A stretch of DNA of 64,000 nt from Streptomyces sp. CA-210063 (lineage in GTDB: Bacteria; Actinomycetota; Actinomycetes; Streptomycetales; Streptomycetaceae). Position numbers and translations under genes: made by a program. The notes beneath the pieces were generated by a model. That model did not search any database. It worked only from the letters and a program-made list of their open reading frames with translations, and was not told where the DNA came from. Shown here one piece after another: positions 53,454-63,265 of the stretch (position 1 is the first letter of the stretch; every line of letters begins with the position of its first letter). The DNA lies in NCBI RefSeq assembly GCF_024612015.1, contig NZ_CP102512.1:7254001-7318000 (forward strand), read 5' to 3'.

Positions 53454-53826
53454 GGCGGTGCCCGGCGGCGCCCGCCCGCGTGAACGTCCCTGGCGCACAT
53501 GCCAATCCGCGCCGGAGCACCCCCTCTCCGTACGGCCTTCAAGCGGGTTACAGCCCTCTCAGCAGCGCACTCGTACGGCAGAGTAACCGTGAGGTCACGG
53601 ACCGGACGCAAAAAGTCACCGCACGCCCCTCGTGGCGGCTGTGTGTCGTACTCCACACTGGGTTCCGGTGCCTGAGTCCTCGGAGCGCGGCCGACCCGCC
53701 CATGGGTTCGAGATCCCCGCGGTTCCGCTCGATGAGTACGGGATGGACGGCGGCGAGGCCGCCCGCGCCATCCCAGACGTACCGCTGCCGTACGCCCTGG
53801 CAGCGACATTCCTGGAGGTCGCCCCC
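53454..53826. promoter_or_regulatory. Long leader upstream of hrdA
   Basis: 373 bp between dnaG and the chosen hrdA start. The sigma frame stays open back to 53632 and could code a longer N-terminus, but only 53827 has a good ribosome site. A 6-bp inverted repeat GGTTAC (53546-53551) and GTAACC (53583-53588) may mark a regulator site. Confidence 0.45.
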
Positions 53827-55017
<1,191 letters not shown>

Positions 55018-55046
55018 GGGCTGTCGTCTTCGGGTGCGGGGTGGGT

Positions 55047-55130
55047 GGGGGCTGGTCGCGCAGTTCCCCGCGCCCCTGGAAAGCAGGGGCTGGTCTTTTA
55101 GGGGCGCGGGGAACTGCGCGACCAGCCCCC
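55047..55130. repeat. Perfect 31-bp inverted repeat (dispersed element pair)
   Basis: 55047-55077 is the exact reverse complement of 55100-55130, with a 22-base loop. The shared core is GGGGCGCGGGGAACTGCGCG. It lies between the convergent hrdA and ABC exporter genes and may terminate both. Confidence 0.92.
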
Positions 55131-55181
55131 ACCCGCCCGCAGACAACCGACACACCTGAGCGGGGTCGAAGGGGCGGCAGC

Positions 55182-55222
55182 CCCTGGGGATGGGACGGGT
55201 AGGGGCGGCGGGGGCGAGAAAA
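55182..55222. repeat. Second dispersed module (GGATGGGACGGGTAGGGGCG)
   Basis: A roughly 40-bp G-rich module also present at about 31190-31235 and, inverted, at about 20255-20300. In all three places it lies close to a copy of the GGGGCGCGGGGAACTGCGCG element. Confidence 0.85.
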
Positions 55223-55245
55223 GCCCCCGCGCGCCCCCGCCGCCC

Positions 55246-57183
55246 TCAGTCCACCTCAGCCACAGCCTCCACGAACTGCGCCTTGTACAGCCGCGCATAA
55301 GCCCCATCCGCGGCCAACAACTCCTCGTGCGCCCCCTGCTCCACGATCGCCCCACCCTCCATCACCAAAATCGTGTCCGCATCCCGAATCGTCGACAACC
55401 GATGCGCGATCACGAACGACGTCCGCCCATGCGCGAGCTTCGCCATCGCCTTCTGGATCAACACCTCCGTACGCGTGTCGACCGAACTCGTCGCCTCGTC
55501 CAGCACCAGAATCACCGGATCCGACAGGAACGCCCGAGCGATCGTGATGAGCTGCTTCTCACCCGCACTCACCCCCGTCCCCTCGTCGTCGATCACGGTG
55601 TCGTACCCGTCGGGCAGCGTCCGGATGAACCGGTCCGCGTGCGCCGCCCGAGCAGCCTCCTCGATCTCCCCCCGCGTGACCTTCCGCGAGGCCGACGCCC
55701 CGTACGCGATGTTCTCCGCGATGGTCCCCCCGAACAGCCAGGTGTCCTGGAGCACCATCCCTATCCCGTCCCGCAGTTCGTCCCGGGACATGGACGCGAC
55801 ATCGACCCCGTCGAGCGTGATCCGCCCACCGGTGACCTCGTAGAACCGCATCAGCAGGTTCACCAGGGTCGTCTTCCCGGCCCCGGTCGGCCCCACGATC
55901 GCCACCGTGTGCCCGGGCTCGACGACCAGCGACAGATCCTCGATCAGCGGCTTGTCGGCGTCGTACCGGAAGGACACGCCCTCCAGCGCCACCCGCCCCC
56001 GCAGCTCCTCCGGCCGCACCCCGGGCACGGCGTCGGCGTCCTGCTCGTCGGCGTCCAGCACTTCGAAGACCCGCTCGGCCGAAGCCACGCCCGACTGCAC
56101 GAGGTTCGCCATCGACGCCACCTGCGTCAGCGGCATGGAGAACTGCCGGGAGTACTGGATGAAGGCCTGCACATCGCCGATCGACAGGGCACCCGAAGCG
56201 ACCCGCAGCCCGCCCACCACCGCCACCAGCACATAGTTGATGTTCGACACGAAGAACATCAGCGGCTGCATGATCCCGCTGTTGAACTGGGCCTTGAACC
56301 CGGCCTCGTACAACCGCTCGTTCTCCTCGGCGAACTGCTTCGCCGACTCCTCCTGCCGCCCGAACACCTTCACCAGTGTGTGCCCGGTGTACATCTCCTC
56401 GATGTGCGCGTTGAGCTTCCCGGTGGTCCGCCACTGCGCGACGAAGTGCGGCTGCGACCGCTTGCCCACCCGCGTGGCCACCAGGAACGACACCGGTACG
56501 GTCACCAGCGCGACCAGCGCCAGCAGCGGCGACACCCAGAACATCATCACCAGCACACCGATGATGGTGAGGAGCGAGTTGACGAGCTGCCCCATCGACT
56601 GCTGCAGCGTCTGGCCGATGTTGTCGATGTCGTTGGTCGCCCGGCTCAGCACCTCACCCCGCTGCCGCTGGTCGAAGTACGACAGCGGCAGCCGCGACAG
56701 CTTCGCCTGGAGCTCCTCGCGCATGAGGTAGACGGTCCGGTTGATGGCCCGGTTGGACAGCCGCGTGGCCGCCGCCATCAGCAGTCCCGCGACCAGGAAG
56801 ATGCCGAGGGCAACCAGCAGCACGGCGCCTACGGCGTCGAAATCGATGCCCTTGCCGGGCGTGAAGTTCGTGCCGGACAGCATGTCGGCGACCGCGCCGT
56901 CCCCACGCTCCCGCAGCCCTTCCAGCACCTCGGCCTTCGTCCGGCCCGCCGGCATCTCCCGCCCGACGACCCCCGCGAACACCAGGTCGGTCGCCTTGCC
57001 GAGGATCCACGGTCCCAGCACCGACAGCCCGACGCTGAGCACCGCGCACACGACCATCGCGTACATCGTCAATCGCTCGGGCCTGAACTGCGCGAGCAGC
57101 CGCTTCCCGGACCCCTTGAAGTCCATGGTGTGCTGATCGGGGCCGCCTCCGGCCCCCGCCATCCGTCCCAACGGCCCGGCCAT
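55246..57183 (-). CDS. ABC exporter half-transporter, consensus ATPase site
   Basis: A 645-aa type IV exporter subunit with a six-helix membrane domain and nucleotide-binding domain: Walker A VGPTGAGKTT, variant signature VSAGEKQLI, Walker B VILVLDEATSS with catalytic Glu and H-loop IAHRLS. A roughly 55-aa periplasmic-side insert follows TM1. Its start overlaps the partner stop by one base (TGATG), so it forms a heterodimer with the 577-aa subunit. This MdlAB/TmrAB type exports lipids, peptides or drugs. Confidence 0.93.
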   Translation of the reverse strand: MAGPLGRMAGAGGGPDQHTMDFKGSGKRLLAQFRPERLTMYAMVVCAVLSVGLSVLGPWILGKATDLVFAGVVGREMPAGRTKAEVLEGLRERGDGAVADMLSGTNFTPGKGIDFDAVGAVLLVALGIFLVAGLLMAAATRLSNRAINRTVYLMREELQAKLSRLPLSYFDQRQRGEVLSRATNDIDNIGQTLQQSMGQLVNSLLTIIGVLVMMFWVSPLLALVALVTVPVSFLVATRVGKRSQPHFVAQWRTTGKLNAHIEEMYTGHTLVKVFGRQEESAKQFAEENERLYEAGFKAQFNSGIMQPLMFFVSNINYVLVAVVGGLRVASGALSIGDVQAFIQYSRQFSMPLTQVASMANLVQSGVASAERVFEVLDADEQDADAVPGVRPEELRGRVALEGVSFRYDADKPLIEDLSLVVEPGHTVAIVGPTGAGKTTLVNLLMRFYEVTGGRITLDGVDVASMSRDELRDGIGMVLQDTWLFGGTIAENIAYGASASRKVTRGEIEEAARAAHADRFIRTLPDGYDTVIDDEGTGVSAGEKQLITIARAFLSDPVILVLDEATSSVDTRTEVLIQKAMAKLAHGRTSFVIAHRLSTIRDADTILVMEGGAIVEQGAHEELLAADGAYARLYKAQFVEAVAEVD

Positions 57184-58916
57184 CAGGCTGCCTCCGCTTC
57201 CGTGAGCTGGGAGAGGACGATCTCCCGGTAGGTCTCGTTGTCCGCCATCAGCTCGTGATGGCGGCCGGTACCGACGACCCGGCCCTCGTCGAGCACGATG
57301 ATCCGGTCGGCGTCCCTGATGGTCGCCACCCGCTGGGCGACGATCACGACGGTCGCGTCGGCGGTCTCCCGCCCCAGCGCCGCGCGCAGGGCGGCGTCGG
57401 TCGCGTAGTCGAGCGCGGAGAAGGAGTCGTCGAAGAGGTAGATCTCCGGCCGTTGCACCAGCGTCCGCGCGATCGCGAGCCGCTGCCGCTGCCCGCCCGA
57501 CACATTCGTCCCGCCCTGCGCGATGGGCGCGTTCAGCCCGCCTTCGAGCCGCTCGACGAACTCCTTCGCCTGCGCCACCTCCAGCGCGTGCCACAGCTCC
57601 TCGTCCGTGGCGTCCGGATTGCCGTACCGCAGGTTCGTCGCCACGGTCCCCGAGAAGAGATACGGCTTCTGCGGCACCAGACTCACCGTCCTGGCCAGCA
57701 GCTTCGGATCGAGCGTCCGTACGTCGACACCGTCCACCAGCACCTCGCCCTCGGTGGCGTCGAACAGTCGGGGGACCAGCCCGAGGAGCGTCGACTTGCC
57801 GCTGCCGGTCGACCCGATGACGGCGGTCGTCTCACCCGGCCGCGCCACGACCTGGATCGACCTGAGCACCGGCTCCTCGGCACCCGGATAGCGGAAGCCC
57901 GCACCCCGGACCTCCAGGAACCCGTGCCGCCGCAGCTCCCGCACGGGCTCCACCGGCGGCACGACACTCGTCTCGGTGTCGAGCACCTCCTGGATGCGCT
58001 CGGCGCACACCTCCGCACGCGGCATCATCATGAACATGAAGGTGGCCATCATCACGGCCATGACGATCTGCATCAGATAGGCGAGGAAGGCGGTGAGCGC
58101 GCCGATCTCCATCCCGCCGCTGTCGATCCGATGGGCGCCGAACCACACCACCGCGATCGACGACAGGTTGATGACCGTCATCACGATCGGGAACATCAGC
58201 GCGAGCATCCGCCCGGTCCCCAGGGATACGTCCGTGAGCTCGACGTTCGCCTTCCGGAACCGGTCCTTCTCGTAGTCGTCCCGCACGAAGGCCCGGATCA
58301 CCCGGTTGCCGGTGATCTGCTCCCGCAGCACCCGGTTCACGATGTCGAGCCGCTCCTGCATCGTGCGGAACAGGGGGCGCAGCCGGCGCACGATGAGGCT
58401 GACGGAAACGCCGAGCACCGGTACGACGGCGAGCAGCACCCCCGACAGCGGCACATCCAGGCCGAGGGCCAGCACGATGCCGCCCACACACATGATCGGC
58501 GCCGACACCACCAGGGTGAACGTCATCAGCACCAGCATCTGCACCTGCTGCACATCGTTCGTCGTCCGCGTGATCAGCGACGGCGCACCGAAGTGACCGA
58601 CCTCACGCGCCGAGAACGACTGCACCCGGTCGAACACGGCCGCCCGGATGTCCCGGCCGACCGCCGAAGCGGTACGGGCGCCGTAGTACACGGCCCCGAT
58701 GTTGCAGACGACCTGCACCAGCGAGATACCGATCATCAACGCGCCGAAGGACAGGATGTAACCCGTGTCCCCCTCCACCACGCCCTCGTCGATGATGTCC
58801 GCGTTCAGCGTGGGCAGGTAGAGCGTGGCGCACGTCTGCACGAACTGCAGCAGCACCAGCAGGACGATCGGTGTCCGGTACGGACGGAGATGACTTCTCA
58901 GCAATCGTATGAGCAC
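57183..58916 (-). CDS. ABC exporter half-transporter, degenerate ATPase site
   Basis: A 577-aa partner subunit. Walker A GSTGSGKST and signature VSGGQRQRLAIARTL are canonical. However, the catalytic Glu after Walker B is Asp (IYLFDDSFS) and the H-loop His is Gln (VAQRVAT). Such replacements define the non-hydrolysing site of asymmetric heterodimeric exporters. The GTG at 58916 has GAGAGA upstream; a longer in-frame start exists at 58976. Confidence 0.92.
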   Translation of the reverse strand: MLIRLLRSHLRPYRTPIVLLVLLQFVQTCATLYLPTLNADIIDEGVVEGDTGYILSFGALMIGISLVQVVCNIGAVYYGARTASAVGRDIRAAVFDRVQSFSAREVGHFGAPSLITRTTNDVQQVQMLVLMTFTLVVSAPIMCVGGIVLALGLDVPLSGVLLAVVPVLGVSVSLIVRRLRPLFRTMQERLDIVNRVLREQITGNRVIRAFVRDDYEKDRFRKANVELTDVSLGTGRMLALMFPIVMTVINLSSIAVVWFGAHRIDSGGMEIGALTAFLAYLMQIVMAVMMATFMFMMMPRAEVCAERIQEVLDTETSVVPPVEPVRELRRHGFLEVRGAGFRYPGAEEPVLRSIQVVARPGETTAVIGSTGSGKSTLLGLVPRLFDATEGEVLVDGVDVRTLDPKLLARTVSLVPQKPYLFSGTVATNLRYGNPDATDEELWHALEVAQAKEFVERLEGGLNAPIAQGGTNVSGGQRQRLAIARTLVQRPEIYLFDDSFSALDYATDAALRAALGRETADATVVIVAQRVATIRDADRIIVLDEGRVVGTGRHHELMADNETYREIVLSQLTEAEAA

Positions 58917-59043
58917 GCGAGATCTCTCGGAGTCGAGGACGGGGTTCGGGATGCACCACCCCCCATCGTCGAACACTCCACCCGCGTTACCTCAACCGAA
59001 TTAACCCAACGGTGAAGGTCCGATGCCGTGTCTGCGCAGATGA

Positions 59044-60498
59044 TCAGGCCCGGAACGCCCCGGGGTGAGTCTGCTCACGCACCGAGACGTACTGCTGCCG
59101 AACCGCCTGCCCCACAGCCAACTCGTCCCCCGGGTCCAGCAGTTGAGCGGCCGCACCGGGCCAGAGCGGCGGTGTCCGTGGGTCGAGCGTCCCCTGGGTC
59201 ACGCCCAGCGCCCAGGCCGCCTGCCGGGCCGCGCCCACCGCCGCGTAGTCCGCGGGCTGCGGCACGACCACCGGCACGCCGAACAGCGCCGGCGCCGCCG
59301 CCTGCACGGCGGGCAGCTCCGCCGCCGCACCCAGCAGGAAGATCCGCCGTACGTCGACGCCCCGGCCGCGCAGCACGTCCAGCGCGTCCGCGAGCCCGCA
59401 CAGCATCCCCTCGAACGCTGCCCGCGCGAAGTGCTCCGGCTTCATCGACTCCCGCCGCAGCCCGGCCAGCGTCCCGGCCGTGTGCGGCAGATTCGGCGTC
59501 CGCTCGCCCTCCAGATACGGCAGCATCACCAGCCCGTGCGACCCCGGCGTCGACTTCATCGCCAGCTCGGACAGCCCCTCCAGATCGGCCACGCCCAGCA
59601 TCTCGGAGGCCCCGCGCAGCGTCCGTACGGCGTTCAGCGTGGTGACGACCGGCAAATGCATCCCCGTGGCGTCGGCCAGCGAGGTGATCATCCCGGAGGA
59701 GTCGACGAGCGCCTCGGTGTGTACGGCCATGACGGACCCGGAGGCCCCCAGCGACACCACTGCGTCACCGAGCCCGATGCCCAGTCCGAACGCGGCGGCC
59801 ATGGTCTCACCGGTGCCGGCGGAGATGAGGAGCCCCTCCGGCGTCGTACCGGCCGCGTCCGAGGGCCCGAGCACCTCGGGGAGCATGACCTGATGCCCCA
59901 GGGCCATCTCGACGAGATCGGTGCGGTACTGCCCGGTCGCCGCGTTCCAGTACCCGGTGCCGGACGCCCCGCCCCGGTCGGTGGTCCGCCGCACCGGCCG
60001 CCCCAGCAACTGCCAGACCAGCCAGTCGTGAGCCTGGAGCAGTACGGCGGTCCGCATCGCGGCATCCGGTTCCGTACGGCTCATCCAGCGCAGCTTGGTC
60101 ACCGGCTGCGCGGCCCCCGGCACACAGCCGACGGCCTCCGCCCACGCCCCGCGCCCCCCGAGCGCGTCGACCAGGTCGGCCGCCGCGACCTGGGTCCGCC
60201 TGTCGGCGCCGACCATCGCCGGGCGCACGGTGTTGCCCTGCGCGTCCAGCGCGATCAGCCCGTTCTGCTGGGACGACACCCCGATGGCCTGCACACCCTC
60301 CAGCAGCCCGCCTGTGGCCGCCTCCCCCAGAGACAGCAGCCACGCCTGCGGATCGACGTCCGACGGACGCGCCCCGCCCTCCGCCGCCTCCAACGGGTGC
60401 GGGGCATACCCCTGCCTGAGCACGGCCCCTGTGTCCGAGTCACAGACGACAATGCGCGTAAAATCGGGCGAACTGTCCAGCCCGGCGACTATCCCCAT
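59044..60498 (-). CDS. FGGY-family carbohydrate kinase (xylulokinase-like)
   Basis: A 484-aa sugar kinase of the actin-like fold: N-terminal AGLDSSPDFTRIVVCD, catalytic region MVGADRRTQ, ATP-site LISAGTGETMAAAFGLG and C-terminal PYLEGERTPNLP. It is nearest to D-xylulose kinases, but no xylose isomerase gene is adjacent, so the substrate is open. Monocistronic. Confidence 0.9.
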   Translation of the reverse strand: MGIVAGLDSSPDFTRIVVCDSDTGAVLRQGYAPHPLEAAEGGARPSDVDPQAWLLSLGEAATGGLLEGVQAIGVSSQQNGLIALDAQGNTVRPAMVGADRRTQVAAADLVDALGGRGAWAEAVGCVPGAAQPVTKLRWMSRTEPDAAMRTAVLLQAHDWLVWQLLGRPVRRTTDRGGASGTGYWNAATGQYRTDLVEMALGHQVMLPEVLGPSDAAGTTPEGLLISAGTGETMAAAFGLGIGLGDAVVSLGASGSVMAVHTEALVDSSGMITSLADATGMHLPVVTTLNAVRTLRGASEMLGVADLEGLSELAMKSTPGSHGLVMLPYLEGERTPNLPHTAGTLAGLRRESMKPEHFARAAFEGMLCGLADALDVLRGRGVDVRRIFLLGAAAELPAVQAAAPALFGVPVVVPQPADYAAVGAARQAAWALGVTQGTLDPRTPPLWPGAAAQLLDPGDELAVGQAVRQQYVSVREQTHPGAFRA

Positions 60499-60567
60499 GG
60501 CAGAAATTCTGCCGCACGGGAAGAGGTGGGAGCGCCGCGCGTCGGTCCGGCCGACCCAATCCGGTCG

Positions 60568-60873
60568 CTATGTATTACTGGTACCCCAGTCGTCTCCGGC
60601 GGAGCCGTGCCCGTTGCGTGCGCGCAGGGAGCGGACCCTCTCGGCGACCGAGTCGGGCACGTGGTCCCCGACCCTCTCGCTGACCACGTGGTACGCCTTG
60701 CCGGCGAACACGCGCCCCTGCTGGGCCGCCGACTCCGCGGTGTTGCGCACGGCGGGGTTCTGCGCGACCTGCTGGGCGGACTTCTTCAACTGCTCGTAGC
60801 GCTCGCGTCCGGCGCGTGTGCCGAGCACGTAACCCAGGGCCAGTCCGGCAAAGAACGTGAGCCGATACCGCAT
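60568..60873 (-). CDS. YtxH-like small membrane-associated protein
   Basis: A 101-aa protein with an N-terminal membrane helix containing the YtxH-like GYVLGTRAGRERYEQL motif, then an amphipathic, likely helical region (LKKSAQQVAQNPAVRNTAES) and a polar C-terminus. It resembles stress-associated YtxH proteins of unknown mechanism. ATG 60873 with GGAAGG upstream; GTG 60882 is an alternative. Confidence 0.82.
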   Translation of the reverse strand: MRYRLTFFAGLALGYVLGTRAGRERYEQLKKSAQQVAQNPAVRNTAESAAQQGRVFAGKAYHVVSERVGDHVPDSVAERVRSLRARNGHGSAGDDWGTSNT

Positions 60874-61048
60874 GGCGGTCACCCTTCCCTTACGTCTGCG
60901 TCGGTCCCTTGCGTTGCCCTGCGTGGGCGACGGGCGTGGGGGATACCGATTGGCGGAGCACCCCCCTGCTTGCGCTAATGTATGTGTCGCAGCGAGCGCA
61001 CGCCCCCTGGCGAATACCCAGGGAGGTACGTTCGATGCAACGAGGCAA

Positions 61049-61121
61049 TCCTCCGTAGCTCAATTGGCAGAGCAGCCGGCTGTTAACCGGCAGGTTACTG
61101 GTTCGAGTCCAGTCGGGGGAG
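61049..61121 (+). tRNA. tRNA-Asn (GTT)
   Basis: A 73-base cloverleaf: acceptor TCCTCCG/CGGGGGA, anticodon loop CTGTTAA with GTT at 61082-61084, and T-arm GGTTCGAGTCC. CCA is not encoded. It is the first of two nearly identical copies. Confidence 0.96.
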
Positions 61122-61127
61122 CTTCGA

Positions 61128-61200
61128 TCTTCCGTAGCTCAATTGGCAGAGCAGCCGGCTGTTAACCGGCAGGTTACTGGTTCGAGTCCAGTCGGGAGAG
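61128..61200 (+). tRNA. tRNA-Asn (GTT), second copy
   Basis: A 73-base duplicate, six bases after the first. It differs only in the acceptor pairs (TCTTCCG/CGGGAGA), and the anticodon is GTT. CCA is not encoded. Confidence 0.96.
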
Positions 61201-61211
61201 CAACCGGAAGA

Positions 61212-61233
61212 GGACCCCGTCGGGGTCCTTTTT
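61212..61233 (+). terminator. Terminator of tRNA-Asn operon
   Basis: GGACCCC (61212-61218), loop GTC, GGGGTCC (61222-61228), then TTTTT: a classic intrinsic terminator 12 bp after the second tRNA. Confidence 0.95.
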
Positions 61234-61376
61234 CATGTCCGGGGGAACCGCGCGCGCCGAGCCGAAGTCCTCAAGGTCAACAAGCGCATGCGAAGGCCGA
61301 CCATCCGAAGCAGGAGATCGTATGAGCGGCTATGCTGCGGCAGACGGCGCGCACAAATGTGCGCGACACGCCGTAC

Positions 61377-61453
61377 GGGGCGGTAGCTCAGCCGGTTAGA
61401 GCAGCGGACTCATAATCCGTCGGCCGTGGGTTCGAGTCCCACCCGCCCCACCA
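61377..61453 (+). tRNA. tRNA with CAT anticodon (elongator Met or lysidine-type Ile)
   Basis: Acceptor GGGGCGG/CCGCCCC, discriminator A, encoded CCA at 61451-61453, and anticodon loop CTCATAA. The sequence alone does not let me decide between elongator tRNA-Met and tRNA-Ile2. It marks the edge of the accessory segment to its right. Confidence 0.93.
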
Positions 61454-61787
61454 CTCGCTACGCGAGAAGAATCGATCTGACCAGTAACTATGCGAGCTGG
61501 GCAGCGAGTTGAGGGACGCTCGTAGAGCGTCTCGACACGTGTTTTCATGATCGGCAGGACAGATTCGGGACGCCGATTACGGTCAAGTCGGTCATGGGGT
61601 CCATGGGGTGATTCATGTCGGGGTGCAGCAGGCCCCGCTGATCCGTCCTGTGTCGGGAAGCGGTCCGAATGGAAACGCCTCGCCATCCTGCGCACCTCCC
61701 TTGAGCGGTCTTTTGTGATCAGTGGTCGTATGTAATGTTGGCGATGTATCTTGGATGCATACATTGCATATGTTGGAGGTGTCCCCG
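61454..61787. other. Gene-free gap after tRNA, with vapBC control region at its end
   Basis: A small hairpin GACGCTC-GTA-GAGCGTC (61515-61531) may end tRNA transcription. GC is lower than the core regions. No gene is supported until vapB. Confidence 0.5.
61755..61769. promoter_or_regulatory. Candidate VapBC operator
   Basis: The inverted repeat ATGCA-n5-TGCAT lies 19 bp before the vapB start, where autoregulatory antitoxin complexes usually bind. Confidence 0.5.
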
Positions 61788-62021
61788 GTGTCCGTCACTC
61801 AGATTGATCTCGACGACGAGGCGCTGGCCGAGGCCATGCGGCTCATGGGTGCCACGACGAAGAAGGAGACCGTCAACGCGGCGCTTCGGGACTACGTGGC
61901 GCGGATCAAGAGGCTTGAGGCCGCGGAGAAGCTGGCCGCGCGAGGTGAGCGCGGCGAGTTCGAGCAGGCCGCAGCGGCGCATGAAGCCGAGAAGCGTGCG
62001 CGGCGCGAGGCCTTCGAGTGA
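61788..62021 (+). CDS. vapB: VapB-type antitoxin
   Basis: A 77-aa protein with an N-terminal ribbon-helix-helix-like DNA-binding region (VTQIDLDDEALAEAMRLMGA, TKKETVNAALRDYV) and a charged C-terminal helix for toxin binding. GGAGGT (61775-61780) stands seven bases before the GTG. It overlaps vapC by four bases (GTGA). Confidence 0.9.
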   Translation: MSVTQIDLDDEALAEAMRLMGATTKKETVNAALRDYVARIKRLEAAEKLAARGERGEFEQAAAAHEAEKRARREAFE

Positions 62022-62425
62022 TCACGTATCTGGTGGACACCTCGGCTCTGTGGCATCTGTTCCGTACCCCAGGTGCGCTGCGCCCCTGGGAGGGACACAT
62101 CGCCGCCGGGGTGTTCCACCTCTGCGAGCCGACACGTGCCGAATTCCTCTACTCGGCGACCAGCCCGTCTCACCGAGATGAGCTGGCCGAGGAACTGGAC
62201 GCGCTCTGTCTGCTCTCCCCGGTTCCGAAGAACGCCTGGCGGTGGGTCGACACCGCCCAGTACAAACTGACCCAGAGGGGTCAGCATCGGGCGGCGGGAG
62301 CGATCGACCTGTTGGTGTGTGCAACAGCTGTACACCATGGGCACACCGTCCTCCACGTGGACAATGACTTCGCGACGGTGGCCGGAGTCCTCAAGGAAGT
62401 CCAGCAGCGAGACGCACGAGCTTGA
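62018..62425 (+). CDS. vapC: VapC-type PIN-domain toxin
   Basis: A 135-aa ribonuclease toxin with the acidic PIN quartet: Asp7 (LVDTSALW), Glu42 (RAEFLYS), Asp97 (AIDLLVCA) and Asp115/Asp117 (VDNDF). All catalytic residues are present, so it looks functional. It forms an operon with vapB. Confidence 0.92.
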   Translation: MITYLVDTSALWHLFRTPGALRPWEGHIAAGVFHLCEPTRAEFLYSATSPSHRDELAEELDALCLLSPVPKNAWRWVDTAQYKLTQRGQHRAAGAIDLLVCATAVHHGHTVLHVDNDFATVAGVLKEVQQRDARA

Positions 62426-62800
62426 TCTCCGGAGCAGGATCACGTCTGTCGGCCTCTGACCTCAGTGATCGATGTCTCCGAGGGGGGCACCAGCAGTCCT
62501 TTCGGTAAGGGGTTCGACCATACGCACCACCGCACGCCACGGGACTCCTCGTGGCTCGCGGGATCGCTCGGGCCAAGGCGGTTCCTACTGGGCCTGGCCG
62601 ACCTGGCGTGCCCCGGCGGCATGCTGGTGAGTCCGGCAGATCGGGGGGGCGACGTTCGCCGACCACTCGATGCGACCGCGCCCGTTGGTTCGCGCCGGGG
62701 AGCGTGGGCAGGGCTGCTCACACTCCCCGGCGCTGCCAGCGGCGAAAAAGCCCGCAGACCGAAGGAGGCGCTCTTGAGCCGCCGCTCGTCGGACAGGATG
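62426..62800. other. Gene-free stretch between vapC and CRISPR remnant
   Basis: 375 bp with open frames but no recognisable protein. It is probably decayed sequence of the former CRISPR-Cas locus. Confidence 0.45.
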
Positions 62801-63071
62801 GAGCTATCCCCGTGTGTGCGGGGCCGACTGAACAGGTGCCGCCACCCGGGACAGCCCGACTGAGCTATCCCCGCGCACACATGGCCCACTTGGTGGGGGC
62901 CTTCGAGCGGATGGTCACCGCAGAGCTATTCCCCGTGTGCGGGGCCGACCTATACGTTCTGATGAACGGAACCGGTGTCGGCGAGCTATCCCCGCGTGTG
63001 CGAGGCCTACGTGTGCAGGTCGTCCAGCGTTGTGGCGACGTAGGAGTTATCCCCGCGTGTGCGAGGCCGAA
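62801..63071. CRISPR. Degenerate type I-E CRISPR array, five repeats
   Basis: Repeats of about 28 bp start at 62801, 62862, 62923, 62983 and 63044 (periods 61, 61, 60, 61) with 32-33-bp unrelated spacers. The consensus starts GAGCTATCCCCGCGTGTGCG and ends RGGCCGA, with the internal CCCCGCGTGTGCGGGG hairpin typical of actinobacterial type I-E. Every copy differs. A possible sixth, badly degraded copy starts near 63093 after a shortened spacer. Confidence 0.85.
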
Positions 63072-63165
63072 GGTCAGAATGGACGCGCTCTTGACCTATG
63101 CCCGTGTGGGGCCAGGAAAGCACCCTAGCTCTCGCGGGTCCGCTGGCTGAACTACTTGGACCTCC

Positions 63166-63215
63166 GTGCTTCTGCTACGCCTGGCCGGTCCCCTCCAGTC
63201 GTGGGGAGCCCGGGG
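63166..63215 (+). pseudogene. cas5e: cas5e remnant (N-terminal stub)
   Basis: From a GTG at 63166 the sequence encodes VLLLRLAGPLQSWGA, the conserved N-terminus of type I-E Cas5 (CasD). Homology stops after about 15 residues, where mobile-element sequence takes over. No other cas gene is visible in the window. Confidence 0.75.
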
Positions 63216-63265
63216 CGATTTCTTTCGGGGCGCCGTACCACTTGGTGACGGAGCGGGCGCCTGCC

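Noticed and set aside
61377..62425. An integrated element using the CAT-anticodon tRNA as attachment site
   Set aside because: I found no integrase gene and no duplicated tRNA 3' end in the window. The accessory content is suggestive only.
62551..63150. A 199-codon open frame across the CRISPR remnant
   Set aside because: Its peptides such as ELSPRVRG and VIPACARP are translations of type I-E CRISPR repeats, not a protein.
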